64,000 nt of DNA from Flavitalea sp966112615 (GTDB lineage Bacteria > Bacteroidota > Bacteroidia > Chitinophagales > Chitinophagaceae), in assembly GCA_966112615.1 (NCBI GenBank), contig CBHWDO010000014.1, positions 1 to 64,000 on the forward strand, in the 5' to 3' direction. Below the pieces are notes generated by a model. It ran no database searches, was not told the DNA's origin, and saw only the letters and a list, made by a program, of their open reading frames with translations. The position numbers and the translations under genes are program-made. The first letter of the stretch is position 1, and the number at the start of each line of letters is the position of its first letter. Of the stretch, positions 53,167 to 61,063 are shown piece after piece.

Positions 53167-54693
53167 ATGAGCATAACGCAATTGTCGGAACAGGAAATCA
53201 TTCGCAGGGAAAAACTTGCACAATTCAAAGAGTTGGGCATTGATCCTTACCCGGCTCCATTATTCCCGGTTAATTCCACTTCAGTTTATATAAAAGAAAA
53301 TTATAAGGGCGAAGAAAATAAGGACCAGTTCACTGAAGTAGTGCTTGCTGGAAGGATCATGAGTATCCGCGATATGGGAAAAGCCAGTTTCGCAGTGTTG
53401 CAGGATAGTACAGGAAAGATCCAGATCTATGTGAGAAGGGACGATATCTGCCCAGGTGAAGACAAGACCCTGTACGATAAAGTATGGAAACATCTCATCG
53501 ATATGGGTGATATCATCGGGATCAAAGGTTTTGTATTTACTACCAAAACTGGTGAGACTTCCATTCATGTAACGGAACTAATTGTACTTACTAAGTCACT
53601 GAAGCCATTGCCAGTTGTGAAAGAAAAAGAAGGTGAGACATTTGATGCTGTAACTGATCCTGAGTTCAAGTATCGTCAGCGATATGCCGACCTAATCATC
53701 AATCCGCATGTAAAAGATACATTCCTGAAAAGAACGAAAATGATCAATGCGATCCGTTCCTTTCTGAATGAAAGAGGTGCACTGGAAGTTGATACCCCGG
53801 TATTGCAGAGTATCCCCGGAGGTGCTGCAGCAAGACCGTTCATCACCCATCACAATGCGCTTGATATCCCATTATACCTGCGTATTGCAAACGAATTATA
53901 CCTGAAGCGACTGATAGTTGGAGGATTCGACTGGGTATATGAATTCAGCCGCAACTTCAGGAATGAGGGAATGGACAGAACCCATAACCCGGAGTTCACT
54001 GTGCTTGAATTCTATACTGCGTACAAGGATTATTTGTGGATGATGGAAACTACGGAGCAGATGCTGGAGAAAGTTGCCATTGCTACCAATGGTACCACAA
54101 CGGTTGAGATCGGGGGAAAGACTATTGATTTTAAAGCACCTTACAGGAGGATCTCCATGTATGATGCTATTAAAGAACATACAGGGATTGATATTTCAGG
54201 AATGAATGAAGAAAGATTGCGTGAAGTCTGCGCCAAGCTGGGTATTCATGCCGAAAAATCAATGGGTAAAGGAAAGCTGGTAGATGAGATCTTCAGTGAA
54301 AAATGTGAAGGGCATTTTATTCAGCCAACATTCATCATTGATTATCCTGTTGAGATGAGTCCGCTTACCAAGAAGCATCGCAGCAAAGAGGGGTTGGTAG
54401 AGCGTTTCGAGCTGATGATCAATGGTAAGGAGATCGCAAATGCTTATACTGAGTTGAATGATCCTATCGATCAGCGTGAAAGATTTGAAGACCAGGTAAA
54501 ATTAATGGAGCGTGGTGATGATGAAGCTATGTACATCGATCATGATTTCCTGAGAGCACTTGAATATGGTATGCCGCCAACTGCGGGTATTGGTTTTGGT
54601 ATCGACAGGCTATGTATGTTATTGACAGGAGAGGTATCTATACAGGATGTGTTGTTGTTTCCGCAGATGAGGCCGGAAGTTAGAGAGGAGTAG
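53167..54693 (+). CDS. lysS: lysyl-tRNA synthetase, class II
   Basis: Charges tRNA-Lys. N-terminal OB-fold (about 45-150), then the catalytic core with motif 2 FRNEGMDRTHNPEFT and motif 3 GIGFGIDRLCMLL. 508 aa from the ATG at 53167 (MSITQLSEQEIIRREKL). The mid-domain has an insert of about 60 residues (GKTIDFKAPYRRISMYDAIKEHTGIDI...) as seen in the family. The final Glu-Glu-stop lies at the edge of a purine-rich repeat. Confidence 0.97.
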   Translation: MSITQLSEQEIIRREKLAQFKELGIDPYPAPLFPVNSTSVYIKENYKGEENKDQFTEVVLAGRIMSIRDMGKASFAVLQDSTGKIQIYVRRDDICPGEDKTLYDKVWKHLIDMGDIIGIKGFVFTTKTGETSIHVTELIVLTKSLKPLPVVKEKEGETFDAVTDPEFKYRQRYADLIINPHVKDTFLKRTKMINAIRSFLNERGALEVDTPVLQSIPGGAAARPFITHHNALDIPLYLRIANELYLKRLIVGGFDWVYEFSRNFRNEGMDRTHNPEFTVLEFYTAYKDYLWMMETTEQMLEKVAIATNGTTTVEIGGKTIDFKAPYRRISMYDAIKEHTGIDISGMNEERLREVCAKLGIHAEKSMGKGKLVDEIFSEKCEGHFIQPTFIIDYPVEMSPLTKKHRSKEGLVERFELMINGKEIANAYTELNDPIDQRERFEDQVKLMERGDDEAMYIDHDFLRALEYGMPPTAGIGFGIDRLCMLLTGEVSIQDVLLFPQMRPEVREE

Positions 54694-54764
54694 AGTAGAT
54701 GAGAATTTGAGGAGTTGAGGAGTTAAAGATTCTCATCTCCTCAACTTCTCACCTCCTCATCTCC
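54684..54764. repeat. purine-rich inverted repeat between lysS and the SDR gene
   Basis: GATGAGAAT (54698-54706) is inverted as ATTCTCATC (54729-54737); around it are GAGGAGTTGAGGAG and CTCCTCAACTTCTC-type units. Both flanking stop codons sit at or in the array (lysS GAG GAG TAG; SDR ATT TGA GGA). It may act as a bidirectional terminator. Same family as 31355-31420. Confidence 0.7.
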
Positions 54765-55586
54765 TCAAATAAAAAGATCCTTCATCAGCTTGGAACCTGG
54801 AACCACCGAATACCTTTCCAGGTCAGATATGCCTTCTTCTTTCAAAATATCTTCATCAATAAAAAAGTTCCCGGTGCACTGATCTGCCGGGCGTTTAAGG
54901 ATAGCCAGTGCAGCATCGGCAACAATATCAGGAGTACGGCTTTGCTGAACCATTGCATCTCCCCCCAATAAATTCTGAACAGCTGCAGTAGCAATGGTTG
55001 TCTTTGGCCAGAGCGCATTTACAGCGATCCTGTGTTGTTTCAATTCTTCGGATAACCCAAGAACGATCATACTCATACCATATTTACTCATAGTGTAAGC
55101 AAGATGGTGTTTGAACCACCATGGATTCATATTCAATGGCGGAGAAAGATTGATGATATGCGCATTGGAGGACTTTTTCATGTATGGTATACAGGCCCTG
55201 CTAACCAGGAAAGTCCCTCGAACATTGATCCCATGCATCAGGTCGAACTTTTTGGGTTCGGTCTGTTCGGTTGGCGTCAGGCTAATTGCACTGGCATTAT
55301 TTATCAGTATATCAATTCCTCCAAATTCCTCTGCTGTGGCTTTCACCATCTGGTCTATGCTTTCTTCAAACCTGATATCAGCCTGGATGGGCAGCACTTT
55401 GGGAGCACCGGCCCTGGTGATCTCTTCAGCAGCAGAAAAAATGGTTCCTTCTAGTTTAGGATGCGGTTCTGCGGTTTTACCGGCAATGGCAACATTCGCT
55501 CCTTCCCTTCCAAGTGCAATAGCGATTGCCTTTCCAATTCCACGGCTTCCACCGGTGATCAGTACATTCTTCCCTTTTAATTGCAT
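54765..55586 (-). CDS. short-chain dehydrogenase, HSDL2-like
   Basis: 273 aa SDR with TGGSRGIGKAIA (about 10-21), NNASAISL and YTMSKYGMS (catalytic Tyr/Lys). The segments SPPLNMNPWWFKHHLAYTMSKYG and WPKTTIATAAVQNLLGG are the marks of the HSDL2-like group (SDR13-like), found in fatty acid or isoprenoid metabolism. The ATG at 55586 (MQLKGKNVLITGG) is used; the frame start at 55646 adds 20 residues that do not fit an SDR. Substrate unknown. Confidence 0.88.
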   Translation of the reverse strand: MQLKGKNVLITGGSRGIGKAIAIALGREGANVAIAGKTAEPHPKLEGTIFSAAEEITRAGAPKVLPIQADIRFEESIDQMVKATAEEFGGIDILINNASAISLTPTEQTEPKKFDLMHGINVRGTFLVSRACIPYMKKSSNAHIINLSPPLNMNPWWFKHHLAYTMSKYGMSMIVLGLSEELKQHRIAVNALWPKTTIATAAVQNLLGGDAMVQQSRTPDIVADAALAILKRPADQCTGNFFIDEDILKEEGISDLERYSVVPGSKLMKDLFI

Positions 55587-55751
55587 AGCATCGTTTTGTT
55601 TCTGTAATGTATAAATTATTGATTTGATGATAAAGTATTTCGTCATCGTAGATCTACGAACTTGTCAACTCGTAAACTTTCCCTGATCATGTTGAATAAT
55701 GAAGTGCGATAATCAGTCAATTCTGCTCTATGCTGTTTTAACATTCCTATA

Positions 55752-55759
55752 TACTTTTG
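55752..55759 (+). promoter_or_regulatory. -7 box for a candidate small RNA
   Basis: TACTTTTG matches TAnnTTTG fully; no TTG at the -33 distance. Start of transcription would be near 55764. Confidence 0.5.
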
Positions 55760-55763
55760 TTAT

Positions 55764-56063
55764 AGTTGATTCAGCGATGAATTAGCGAATACAAAAACCA
55801 ATAACCGAAAAAAACCAGATCCGATCCTTTAAAAAACTGAAAATCCAAAAAGTCCGTAAAACCAAAACCTTGTCCTAAGTCCATTATCCAGAAATCCGAA
55901 AAACCGAAATCCAGTACTTTACCAGGTCAACCAGTATCCTAATGAAATGAAACCATGTCCAAGTCCGTGTTAAACCAGTTGTCCTAGAACGTAGTAGTAC
56001 CTATTGATGACCAAAAAGGTTAAGAGTACAAGATTTTTAAGATGCCCCGAAAGGGGCATTCTT
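55764..56063 (+). ncRNA. candidate intergenic small RNA, CC-repeat type
   Basis: About 300 bases without an ORF between a -7 box and a strong terminator. The body is A-rich with about 25 CC doublets, mostly in TCC or ACC contexts spaced 5-12 bases apart (for example CCGAAAT, GTCCGT, GAAATCCAG, GTCCAAGTCCG), and little stable secondary structure apart from the 3' hairpin. It does not resemble RNase P RNA, tmRNA, SRP RNA or 6S as far as I can tell by eye. An RNA with repeated unpaired CC motifs could titrate a protein or pair with purine-rich mRNA starts. All of this is inference. Confidence 0.45.
56041..56063 (+). terminator. terminator of the candidate small RNA
   Basis: ATGCCCC - GAAA - GGGGCAT, a 7-bp perfect stem with a stable tetraloop, followed by TCTTATTT. 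110 bp upstream of the Mn catalase gene; it cannot belong to the SDR gene, which points away. Confidence 0.82.
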
Positions 56064-56172
56064 ATTTACATAACTTCCTCAACAACAATACACTTAGGCT
56101 TACTCAACAGTCTACTCACATGGCATAGTTTTTCCCGCGATCCTCTCAATTGCTCATAAAAAAATTACCGCT

Positions 56173-57177
56173 ATGTTTTATCATGTGAAAGAACTTCAGT
56201 TCAATGCAAGGGTATCGCGACCTGATCCTGCTTTTGCAACTTTATTACTGGAACAGTTTGGTGGAGCTAATGGAGAACTGGCTGCTGCGCTGCGTTATTT
56301 CGGGCAGGCGTTTGGAGCCAAGAATCCATATCCTGATAAATATGACTTGTTGATGGATATTGCGACGGAAGAATTCAGTCACCTGGAAATCGTTGGAGCT
56401 ACTATCCAGATGCTATTGCAGGGAGTGAATGGCGATCTCAAAAATGCTGCCGAGCAATCAGAGATTATGCAATTGATGAATGGAAAAGCTGCAAAGGAAG
56501 AGATCATTCATAAGGCCATGGTAGCACCCCAGTTCCTGGTGTCAAGTGGTGGTGGACCCGCTTATACAAATAGCCAGGGCGTTCCCTGGTCTGCAGCCTA
56601 TATCAATGGAGATGTGAATGGAGAACTGAGTGCCGACCTTCGTTCTGATATTGCGGCTGAATCACGCGCAAAGATGGTGTATGAATACCTTTTACAATTC
56701 ACGGATGATCCATATGTGAAAGAAACGCTGCAATTCCTGATGACACGTGAAGTGGCGCATTTCCAGATGTTTCATGCTGCATTGGAAACCATCAACCCGA
56801 ATTTTCCTCCTGGTGTATTGCAGGCAGATCCAAGGTATGGAAATACATACTTTAATATGTCGAGTGGAAACAGTTTACGCGGACCATGGAACCAGGGAGA
56901 AACACCCATCACCGGTGAAACATGGCAGTTCATTGAAGATCCTATCAGGCATGTGATTCAAACCAATGGATTACTGGATCAACCGATTGCGGGAACAAAC
57001 CAGACCATGGAATCCATGAAAAAGATGAATGAAGCGATGAGTAAGGAGAAGAGCACTATTGTGAACCTGTCCACTCCTATTGGCCCGCAGCAATGGAACC
57101 AGCCATTACCTGAAGATCCGATTGATGAAAATCTCAAGAGTGAGATCGATAACCTGAAATCAAAATCAAAGAAATAA
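56173..57177 (+). CDS. manganese catalase (ferritin-like)
   Basis: Di-manganese catalase that breaks down hydrogen peroxide. Four-helix ferritin-like fold with E35 (GGANGELAA), E66-E67 and H70 (ATEEFSHLEIV), then the second pair AAESRAKMVYEYL and TREVAHFQMFHAAL. 334 aa with a C-terminal tail of S/K residues. The DsbA-like gene follows after 3 bp. Confidence 0.93.
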   Translation: MFYHVKELQFNARVSRPDPAFATLLLEQFGGANGELAAALRYFGQAFGAKNPYPDKYDLLMDIATEEFSHLEIVGATIQMLLQGVNGDLKNAAEQSEIMQLMNGKAAKEEIIHKAMVAPQFLVSSGGGPAYTNSQGVPWSAAYINGDVNGELSADLRSDIAAESRAKMVYEYLLQFTDDPYVKETLQFLMTREVAHFQMFHAALETINPNFPPGVLQADPRYGNTYFNMSSGNSLRGPWNQGETPITGETWQFIEDPIRHVIQTNGLLDQPIAGTNQTMESMKKMNEAMSKEKSTIVNLSTPIGPQQWNQPLPEDPIDENLKSEIDNLKSKSKK

Positions 57178-57180
57178 ACA

Positions 57181-57816
57181 TTGGCATCACCAGTTGAAAT
57201 AGTTTATTATACTGATCCTATGTGTTGCTGGAGTTATGTGATGGAAGAAGCCTTCCATGATTTTCTGCAACACATGGGGCCATCAGTAGAAGCCAGGTAT
57301 TGTATGGGAGGATTGATCCCAAGCTGGAAACAATACCACGATCCTGTGAGTTTGGTCAGTAAGCCGATACAGATGGGACCAGTGTGGATGGAAGCTTCGG
57401 TGATATCAGGGATCAAATTGGCCGATACTATATGGTATCATGATCCGCCCGCATCATCTTATTTATCGTGCATGGCGGTGAAAGCTGCAGGTTTTCAATC
57501 AAAAGAAGCAGAAGTAAAGATGCTGCATCATTTACGAAATGCGTTGATGAAAGAAGGGATCAATATTGCGAAGGAATCTGCCATTCTTCGTGTAGGCATG
57601 GCCGTTAGTAAAGAGATAGAATTTGATATGGAGAGATTTGAGGAAGATCTTCATTCGGATGCCTGTATTACTTCATTCCGAAAAGACCTCGACGAAGTGT
57701 CTTTGATGAATATCAGCAGGTTTCCTTCCATCCTTATTCATTGGAATGATGGACGAAGATCGATGCTTAGCGGGTATCGTAAAAAGGAAGAATTACTGAA
57801 CATCAGCATTGGCTAA
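57181..57816 (+). CDS. DsbA-family (thioredoxin-like) protein with a CCWS site
   Basis: Thioredoxin fold with an alpha-helical insertion, close to PF13743 (predicted dithiol-disulfide isomerases, YjbH/SpxH-like). The active-site segment is DPMCCWSYV: C15 and C16 with Ser at position 18, not the usual CxxC. The start is TTG at 57181; no ATG precedes the first strand EIVYYTDPMC, so the TTG is needed. 211 aa, no signal peptide, so cytoplasmic. Possibly a ClpXP adaptor or peroxide-linked redox protein; it is in one unit with Mn catalase. Confidence 0.83.
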   Translation: MASPVEIVYYTDPMCCWSYVMEEAFHDFLQHMGPSVEARYCMGGLIPSWKQYHDPVSLVSKPIQMGPVWMEASVISGIKLADTIWYHDPPASSYLSCMAVKAAGFQSKEAEVKMLHHLRNALMKEGINIAKESAILRVGMAVSKEIEFDMERFEEDLHSDACITSFRKDLDEVSLMNISRFPSILIHWNDGRRSMLSGYRKKEELLNISIG

Positions 57817-57835
57817 GCAACCTTACCTTTGCGGC

Positions 57836-58540
57836 ATGGGACAAAAGAAACTCCAGCGTTTTGCCGAAATAGAGACATTTCCAAATGTGTTGCAATACCC
57901 GGATGGGATGCAGGGCAACTGGAAAAATTTTTTTCACAATGATCATCCGATCACACTGGAGCTTGCATGTGGCAAAGGAGAATATGCTGTAGGGTTAGGC
58001 AGGTTATATCCCGGAAGAAATTTCCTGGGCATCGACCTTAAGGGAAACCGAATATGGGTAGGTGCTAAAAAAGCCCTTCATGAAAAACTCACCAATGTGG
58101 CTTTTATCCGTTCTCATATCGACAAGATCACCAATTATTTTGAGCCCGATGAGGTAAGTGAGATCTGGATCACCTTTCCTGATCCGCAGTTGAGGGATTC
58201 GAAGGCTAAAAAGCGACTCACACATCCCAGGTACCTGAGATTATACCAAACAATATTGAAGCCTGGTGGTTTTATTCACCTGAAGACTGATTCGCCTGAC
58301 CTGTATGACTTCACCAGGCAGGTGATCGACCTGTATGGATTGACTGTTCATATTGATATGGACGATGCTTATACCGGATCAGAGATCAGTGATGAATTAA
58401 AGATCAGGACGCATTATGAGAGCCTGGATATTGCAAAAAGTAACAGGATCCATTATTTAAAATTCTCATTGCCGGAATCGCCATTGCCGGATCTGGACAA
58501 TAAATTAAAGGAGCTCATTCGTGAAGAGAAAATTAGTTGA
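57836..58540 (+). CDS. trmB: tRNA (guanine-N7)-methyltransferase
   Basis: Methylates G46 of tRNA with SAM. LELACGKGEYAVGLGRLYPGRNFLGIDLKGNRIWVGAKKA is the SAM-binding motif I region, ITFPDPQLRDSKAKKRLTHPRYLRLY the catalytic block. 234 aa. Start at the ATG 57836; a TTG 27 bp earlier is less likely. DUF5522 starts 20 bp before its stop. Confidence 0.94.
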   Translation: MGQKKLQRFAEIETFPNVLQYPDGMQGNWKNFFHNDHPITLELACGKGEYAVGLGRLYPGRNFLGIDLKGNRIWVGAKKALHEKLTNVAFIRSHIDKITNYFEPDEVSEIWITFPDPQLRDSKAKKRLTHPRYLRLYQTILKPGGFIHLKTDSPDLYDFTRQVIDLYGLTVHIDMDDAYTGSEISDELKIRTHYESLDIAKSNRIHYLKFSLPESPLPDLDNKLKELIREEKIS

Positions 58541-58736
58541 GGGAGAAGATTTTTATTACACCCCTGAAGGATACATGGTGCTGACAGCTCATTACCATTT
58601 GCAGAGAGGCAGGTGTTGTGGTAATGGATGCAGGCATTGTCCTTTTGATTATATTGAAGTACCTGAGCCGAGAAAGTCTGAATTACTCAGGCAACGTCAA
58701 CTTCAACATGAAAAAAATTCCATCGAAAAAAAGTAA
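58521..58736 (+). CDS. DUF5522 small Cys-rich protein
   Basis: 71 aa. CCGNGCRHCPF (C32, C33, C37, C40) is the DUF5522 signature and looks like a metal-binding site of CxxxCxxC type; the preceding GEDFYYTPEGYMVLTAHYHLQRG is typical. The function is unknown. Overlaps trmB by 20 bp and the alkyltransferase-like gene by 29 bp, so it is translated in a coupled way. Confidence 0.88.
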   Translation: MKRKLVEGEDFYYTPEGYMVLTAHYHLQRGRCCGNGCRHCPFDYIEVPEPRKSELLRQRQLQHEKNSIEKK

Positions 58737-59103
58737 TCAGCCTGTTCGTTTAAAATCGGTGCGTCCATCAGGATCCGGGGATACCAGTTTTTTTGAATTG
58801 GTATATGAAGTGGTGCGGCAGATCCCAAAAGGAAGGGCAACATCATACGGTGCCATAGCTGCAGCATTGGGAGCCAGATCATCTTCCAGGGTGGTGGGAT
58901 ATGCAATGAACAATGCACATATTGTACGACCAAAAGTGCCTGCACACAGGGTATTGAACCGGAATGGAATGCTTACCGGCAAGCATCATTTTGCCACACC
59001 AACCCTGATGGAGGAGTTATTAAGAAAGGAAGGGATTGAAGTGAAGGATGATAAGGTGGTGAATTGGAAGGAGGTATTTTGGGAGCCGGGTACTCCGGGC
59101 TGA
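58708..59103 (+). CDS. alkyltransferase-like (ATL) DNA repair protein
   Basis: 131 aa of the MGMT C-terminal fold. The active-site motif PCHR is replaced by PAHR (A79), and the winged helix segment TSYGAIAAALGARSSSRVVGYAMNNAH is intact. ATLs bind O6-alkylguanine and flag it for nucleotide excision repair without transferring the alkyl group. Start at 58708 (MKKIPSKKSN); the longer frame to 58618 is out of place within DUF5522. The gene ends CCG GGC TGA inside the palindromic repeat at 59095. Confidence 0.9.
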   Translation: MKKIPSKKSNQPVRLKSVRPSGSGDTSFFELVYEVVRQIPKGRATSYGAIAAALGARSSSRVVGYAMNNAHIVRPKVPAHRVLNRNGMLTGKHHFATPTLMEELLRKEGIEVKDDKVVNWKEVFWEPGTPG

Positions 59104-59179
59104 ACCCAGCAAAGCGATGGGGCAGACCGAAATTGAAATTTCTTCGTTCTGCCCCTTCGCTTTGCTGGGTTCAGCCCGG
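59095..59179. repeat. palindromic GGGCTGAAC element
   Basis: A near-perfect 85-bp palindrome. Arms of 23 bp match exactly: 59095-59117 (starting CCGGGCTGAACCC) and 59157-59179 (ending GGGTTCAGCCCGG); inside is GGGGCAGA/TCTGCCCC with one mismatch. It lies between convergent ATL and DUF420 genes, the left arm supplying the ATL stop codon. Probably a bidirectional terminator. Confidence 0.87.
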
Positions 59180-59184
59180 TGCCG

Positions 59185-59724
59185 TTAATAATAAGGTGAT
59201 ATCATCAGGTATACCAGTACACCGGTTATGCTGACATATAACCAGATCGGCCATGTTATGCGAGCCAGTTTTTTGTGTGCCGGCCACTCAGCAATTGAAG
59301 CGCGATAAACAGTAAACAGAATGAATGGCAGAATGATGGCTGCTAAGAAAATATGGGTAATTAGAATGATGTAATAGAAGATCTTTATCCCTCCTTCACC
59401 TCCAAACTTTGTATCTCCTGCAAGTAAATGATGTGCGATATATGATACAAGGAATAATACAGACAGGATCATTGCAGTGAACATGATCTTCTTATGCTGC
59501 TCGTATTTTCTTTGCTTTATTGCAATCATACCTGCAATCAGCATAATGGAAACAAGTGAATTGATAACTGCATTGATGGCTGCAAAAATGTGCACATCAA
59601 AACCCAGATCCACATCAAGCTTAACTCTGCCAAGGATCACAACAACGGCAAATACAACAAATGAAAAGATACCGATCAGGGTCTTATATTTCTTATCATT
59701 TTTCTCGATCAGGGGTGCTAACAT
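59185..59724 (-). CDS. DUF420 membrane protein
   Basis: Four to five membrane helices, 179 aa. The pattern HKKIMFTAMILSVLFLVSYIAHHLLAGDTKFGG, THIFLAAIILPFILFTVYRA, AHKKLARITWPIWLYVSITGVLVYLMI is DUF420, usually found with cytochrome c oxidase assembly genes. ATG at 59724 (MLAPLIEKNDKK) is preferred over the frame start at 59772, which overlaps sco1. 10 bp downstream of sco1. Confidence 0.88.
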   Translation of the reverse strand: MLAPLIEKNDKKYKTLIGIFSFVVFAVVVILGRVKLDVDLGFDVHIFAAINAVINSLVSIMLIAGMIAIKQRKYEQHKKIMFTAMILSVLFLVSYIAHHLLAGDTKFGGEGGIKIFYYIILITHIFLAAIILPFILFTVYRASIAEWPAHKKLARITWPIWLYVSITGVLVYLMISPYY

Positions 59725-59734
59725 AACCAGGTTT

Positions 59735-60445
59735 TTAGAACAGTTTTCTTTTCTTATTCTTATCTCGCTCAAGCATCAGTAAGGTAAGGTCTTCAGCAAG
59801 TTTAGATACTGATGCAGTATCCAATCCATTATAGTATCCTCTTACCACTTTATTTTTATCAATCAGTACAAAGCGGTTGGTATGAATGAAATTTGAATCA
59901 ACTCCTTCTCCATCCTGCAAACCAAGTTTCAATTCATTCAATGCAAAATTGTAAATGGAATCTTTCGGTCCAGTCATCAACCACCAGACATCAGGATTCA
60001 CTCCGTACCTGTCGCTGTATTTTTTTAGTGCAGAAACACTGTCGCGAATTGGGTCTACCGAAAAAGACATGAAATGCACAAAAGGCGTATCCAGTCTCCT
60101 GGGATCCTTTCCTTTCAAAGCATCCTGCAATCCTTTCATATTACGCGTAAGTGTAGGGCATATTGAAGGGCACCTGGTAAAAAAGAAATCAGCGATGATG
60201 ATCTTATTACCAACATCATAAAGTGATACAGTATCTCCCAACTGGTTCACCAGCGAGATATTCTGAATCTTATGCCAGATGGTATCAGTAACGCTTTTAC
60301 CTCTTACTACTTTGTTGACCACTGAATCGGGGTAGAAATGAGGGGGCATATTCACTGCCTTTTCACTCAGCCTGTTGACCAAAAAATAACAGAGCGTAGG
60401 TATCACAATTAACAGCGTGAGTACCAGCAAACTTCTTTTCGACAT
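59735..60445 (-). CDS. SCO1/SenC-family copper chaperone
   Basis: Delivers copper to the CuA site of cytochrome oxidase. One N-terminal helix (about 5-22), thioredoxin fold, C92 and C96 in FTRCPSICP and H188 in FIHTNRF complete the copper site. 236 aa. Separated from cox4 by a terminator, so it may have its own promoter. Confidence 0.93.
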   Translation of the reverse strand: MSKRSLLVLTLLIVIPTLCYFLVNRLSEKAVNMPPHFYPDSVVNKVVRGKSVTDTIWHKIQNISLVNQLGDTVSLYDVGNKIIIADFFFTRCPSICPTLTRNMKGLQDALKGKDPRRLDTPFVHFMSFSVDPIRDSVSALKKYSDRYGVNPDVWWLMTGPKDSIYNFALNELKLGLQDGEGVDSNFIHTNRFVLIDKNKVVRGYYNGLDTASVSKLAEDLTLLMLERDKNKKRKLF

Positions 60446-60461
60446 GCCGCGAAATTACTCC

Positions 60462-60491
60462 ATAAAAAAACCACCTGCAGCGCAGATGGTT
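60462..60491 (-). terminator. terminator after cox4
   Basis: Minus strand: AACCATCTGC / GCAGGTGGTT (one G-T pair) with loop GCT, then TTTTTTT. 30 bp after the cox4 stop. It ends the oxidase operon and separates it from sco1. Confidence 0.85.
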
Positions 60492-60520
60492 CATTTATTT
60501 TTAATAAGACTGTTAACTTA

Positions 60521-60985
60521 TTAGTGAGCTGCTCCCTGGCGTTGAGCAGGAGTACCTGCATCATGCGCATCATGAGATCCATCTTTCTTAACCGGAGTAG
60601 TGGTTTTCTCATGTTTGTAAGGATCGAATGTGTTTCTAAGATTTTTGAATGAATTACCATCCCAAAGAAACGCTCCGATGAACCACAGGAAAAGGAGACA
60701 AGGAACTGCAACTGTCATGATCAGGTTCCTGATCTCATCACCGAGGTGCATGAAGATCGAAATGATATAAAAAGCTTTCGCAAGAGAAAGAATCACTACT
60801 ACACCTTTGATCAACAGGATGGCCAGGTGACCCAGTCCAAGACCATAGATTGCCAGACCCATCATAAGTTCTACGATGGTAATTCCAAGAAGTAGCCAAA
60901 AGGTCTTCCAGATTCTGCTGGTTCCTTCTGCCGGTTCGTGGTGGAAGGTTACTTCCTGATAAGTATCGTTTGAATGTGCGGACAT
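60521..60985 (-). CDS. cytochrome c oxidase subunit IV family
   Basis: 154 aa, three membrane helices (LLGITIVELMMGLAIYGLGLGHLAILLIKGVVVILSLAKAFYIISIFMHLGDE) and a hydrophilic C-terminal tail rich in H, D and K. Prokaryotic COX4 (PF03626). The extended tail after 110 is variable. Last gene of the oxidase operon. Confidence 0.87.
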   Translation of the reverse strand: MSAHSNDTYQEVTFHHEPAEGTSRIWKTFWLLLGITIVELMMGLAIYGLGLGHLAILLIKGVVVILSLAKAFYIISIFMHLGDEIRNLIMTVAVPCLLFLWFIGAFLWDGNSFKNLRNTFDPYKHEKTTTPVKKDGSHDAHDAGTPAQRQGAAH

Positions 60986-61063
60986 TTTTTTTGAATTAAA
61001 AATTAATAATGTAAAATGCTTTTGGGTTGACCTTGCCGGTCATTTTTAATTTTTCATTTTTCA

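Noticed and set aside
55764..56063. RNase P RNA, tmRNA or 6S RNA
   Set aside because: No GAGGAAAGUCC-type core, no tRNA-like ends with a tag frame, and no long central-bubble hairpin can be seen.
57824..57831. TACCTTTG just ahead of trmB
   Set aside because: Matches the -7 box but lies only four bases from the ATG and has no TTG at -33. It would need a leaderless message; kept as a weak possibility only.
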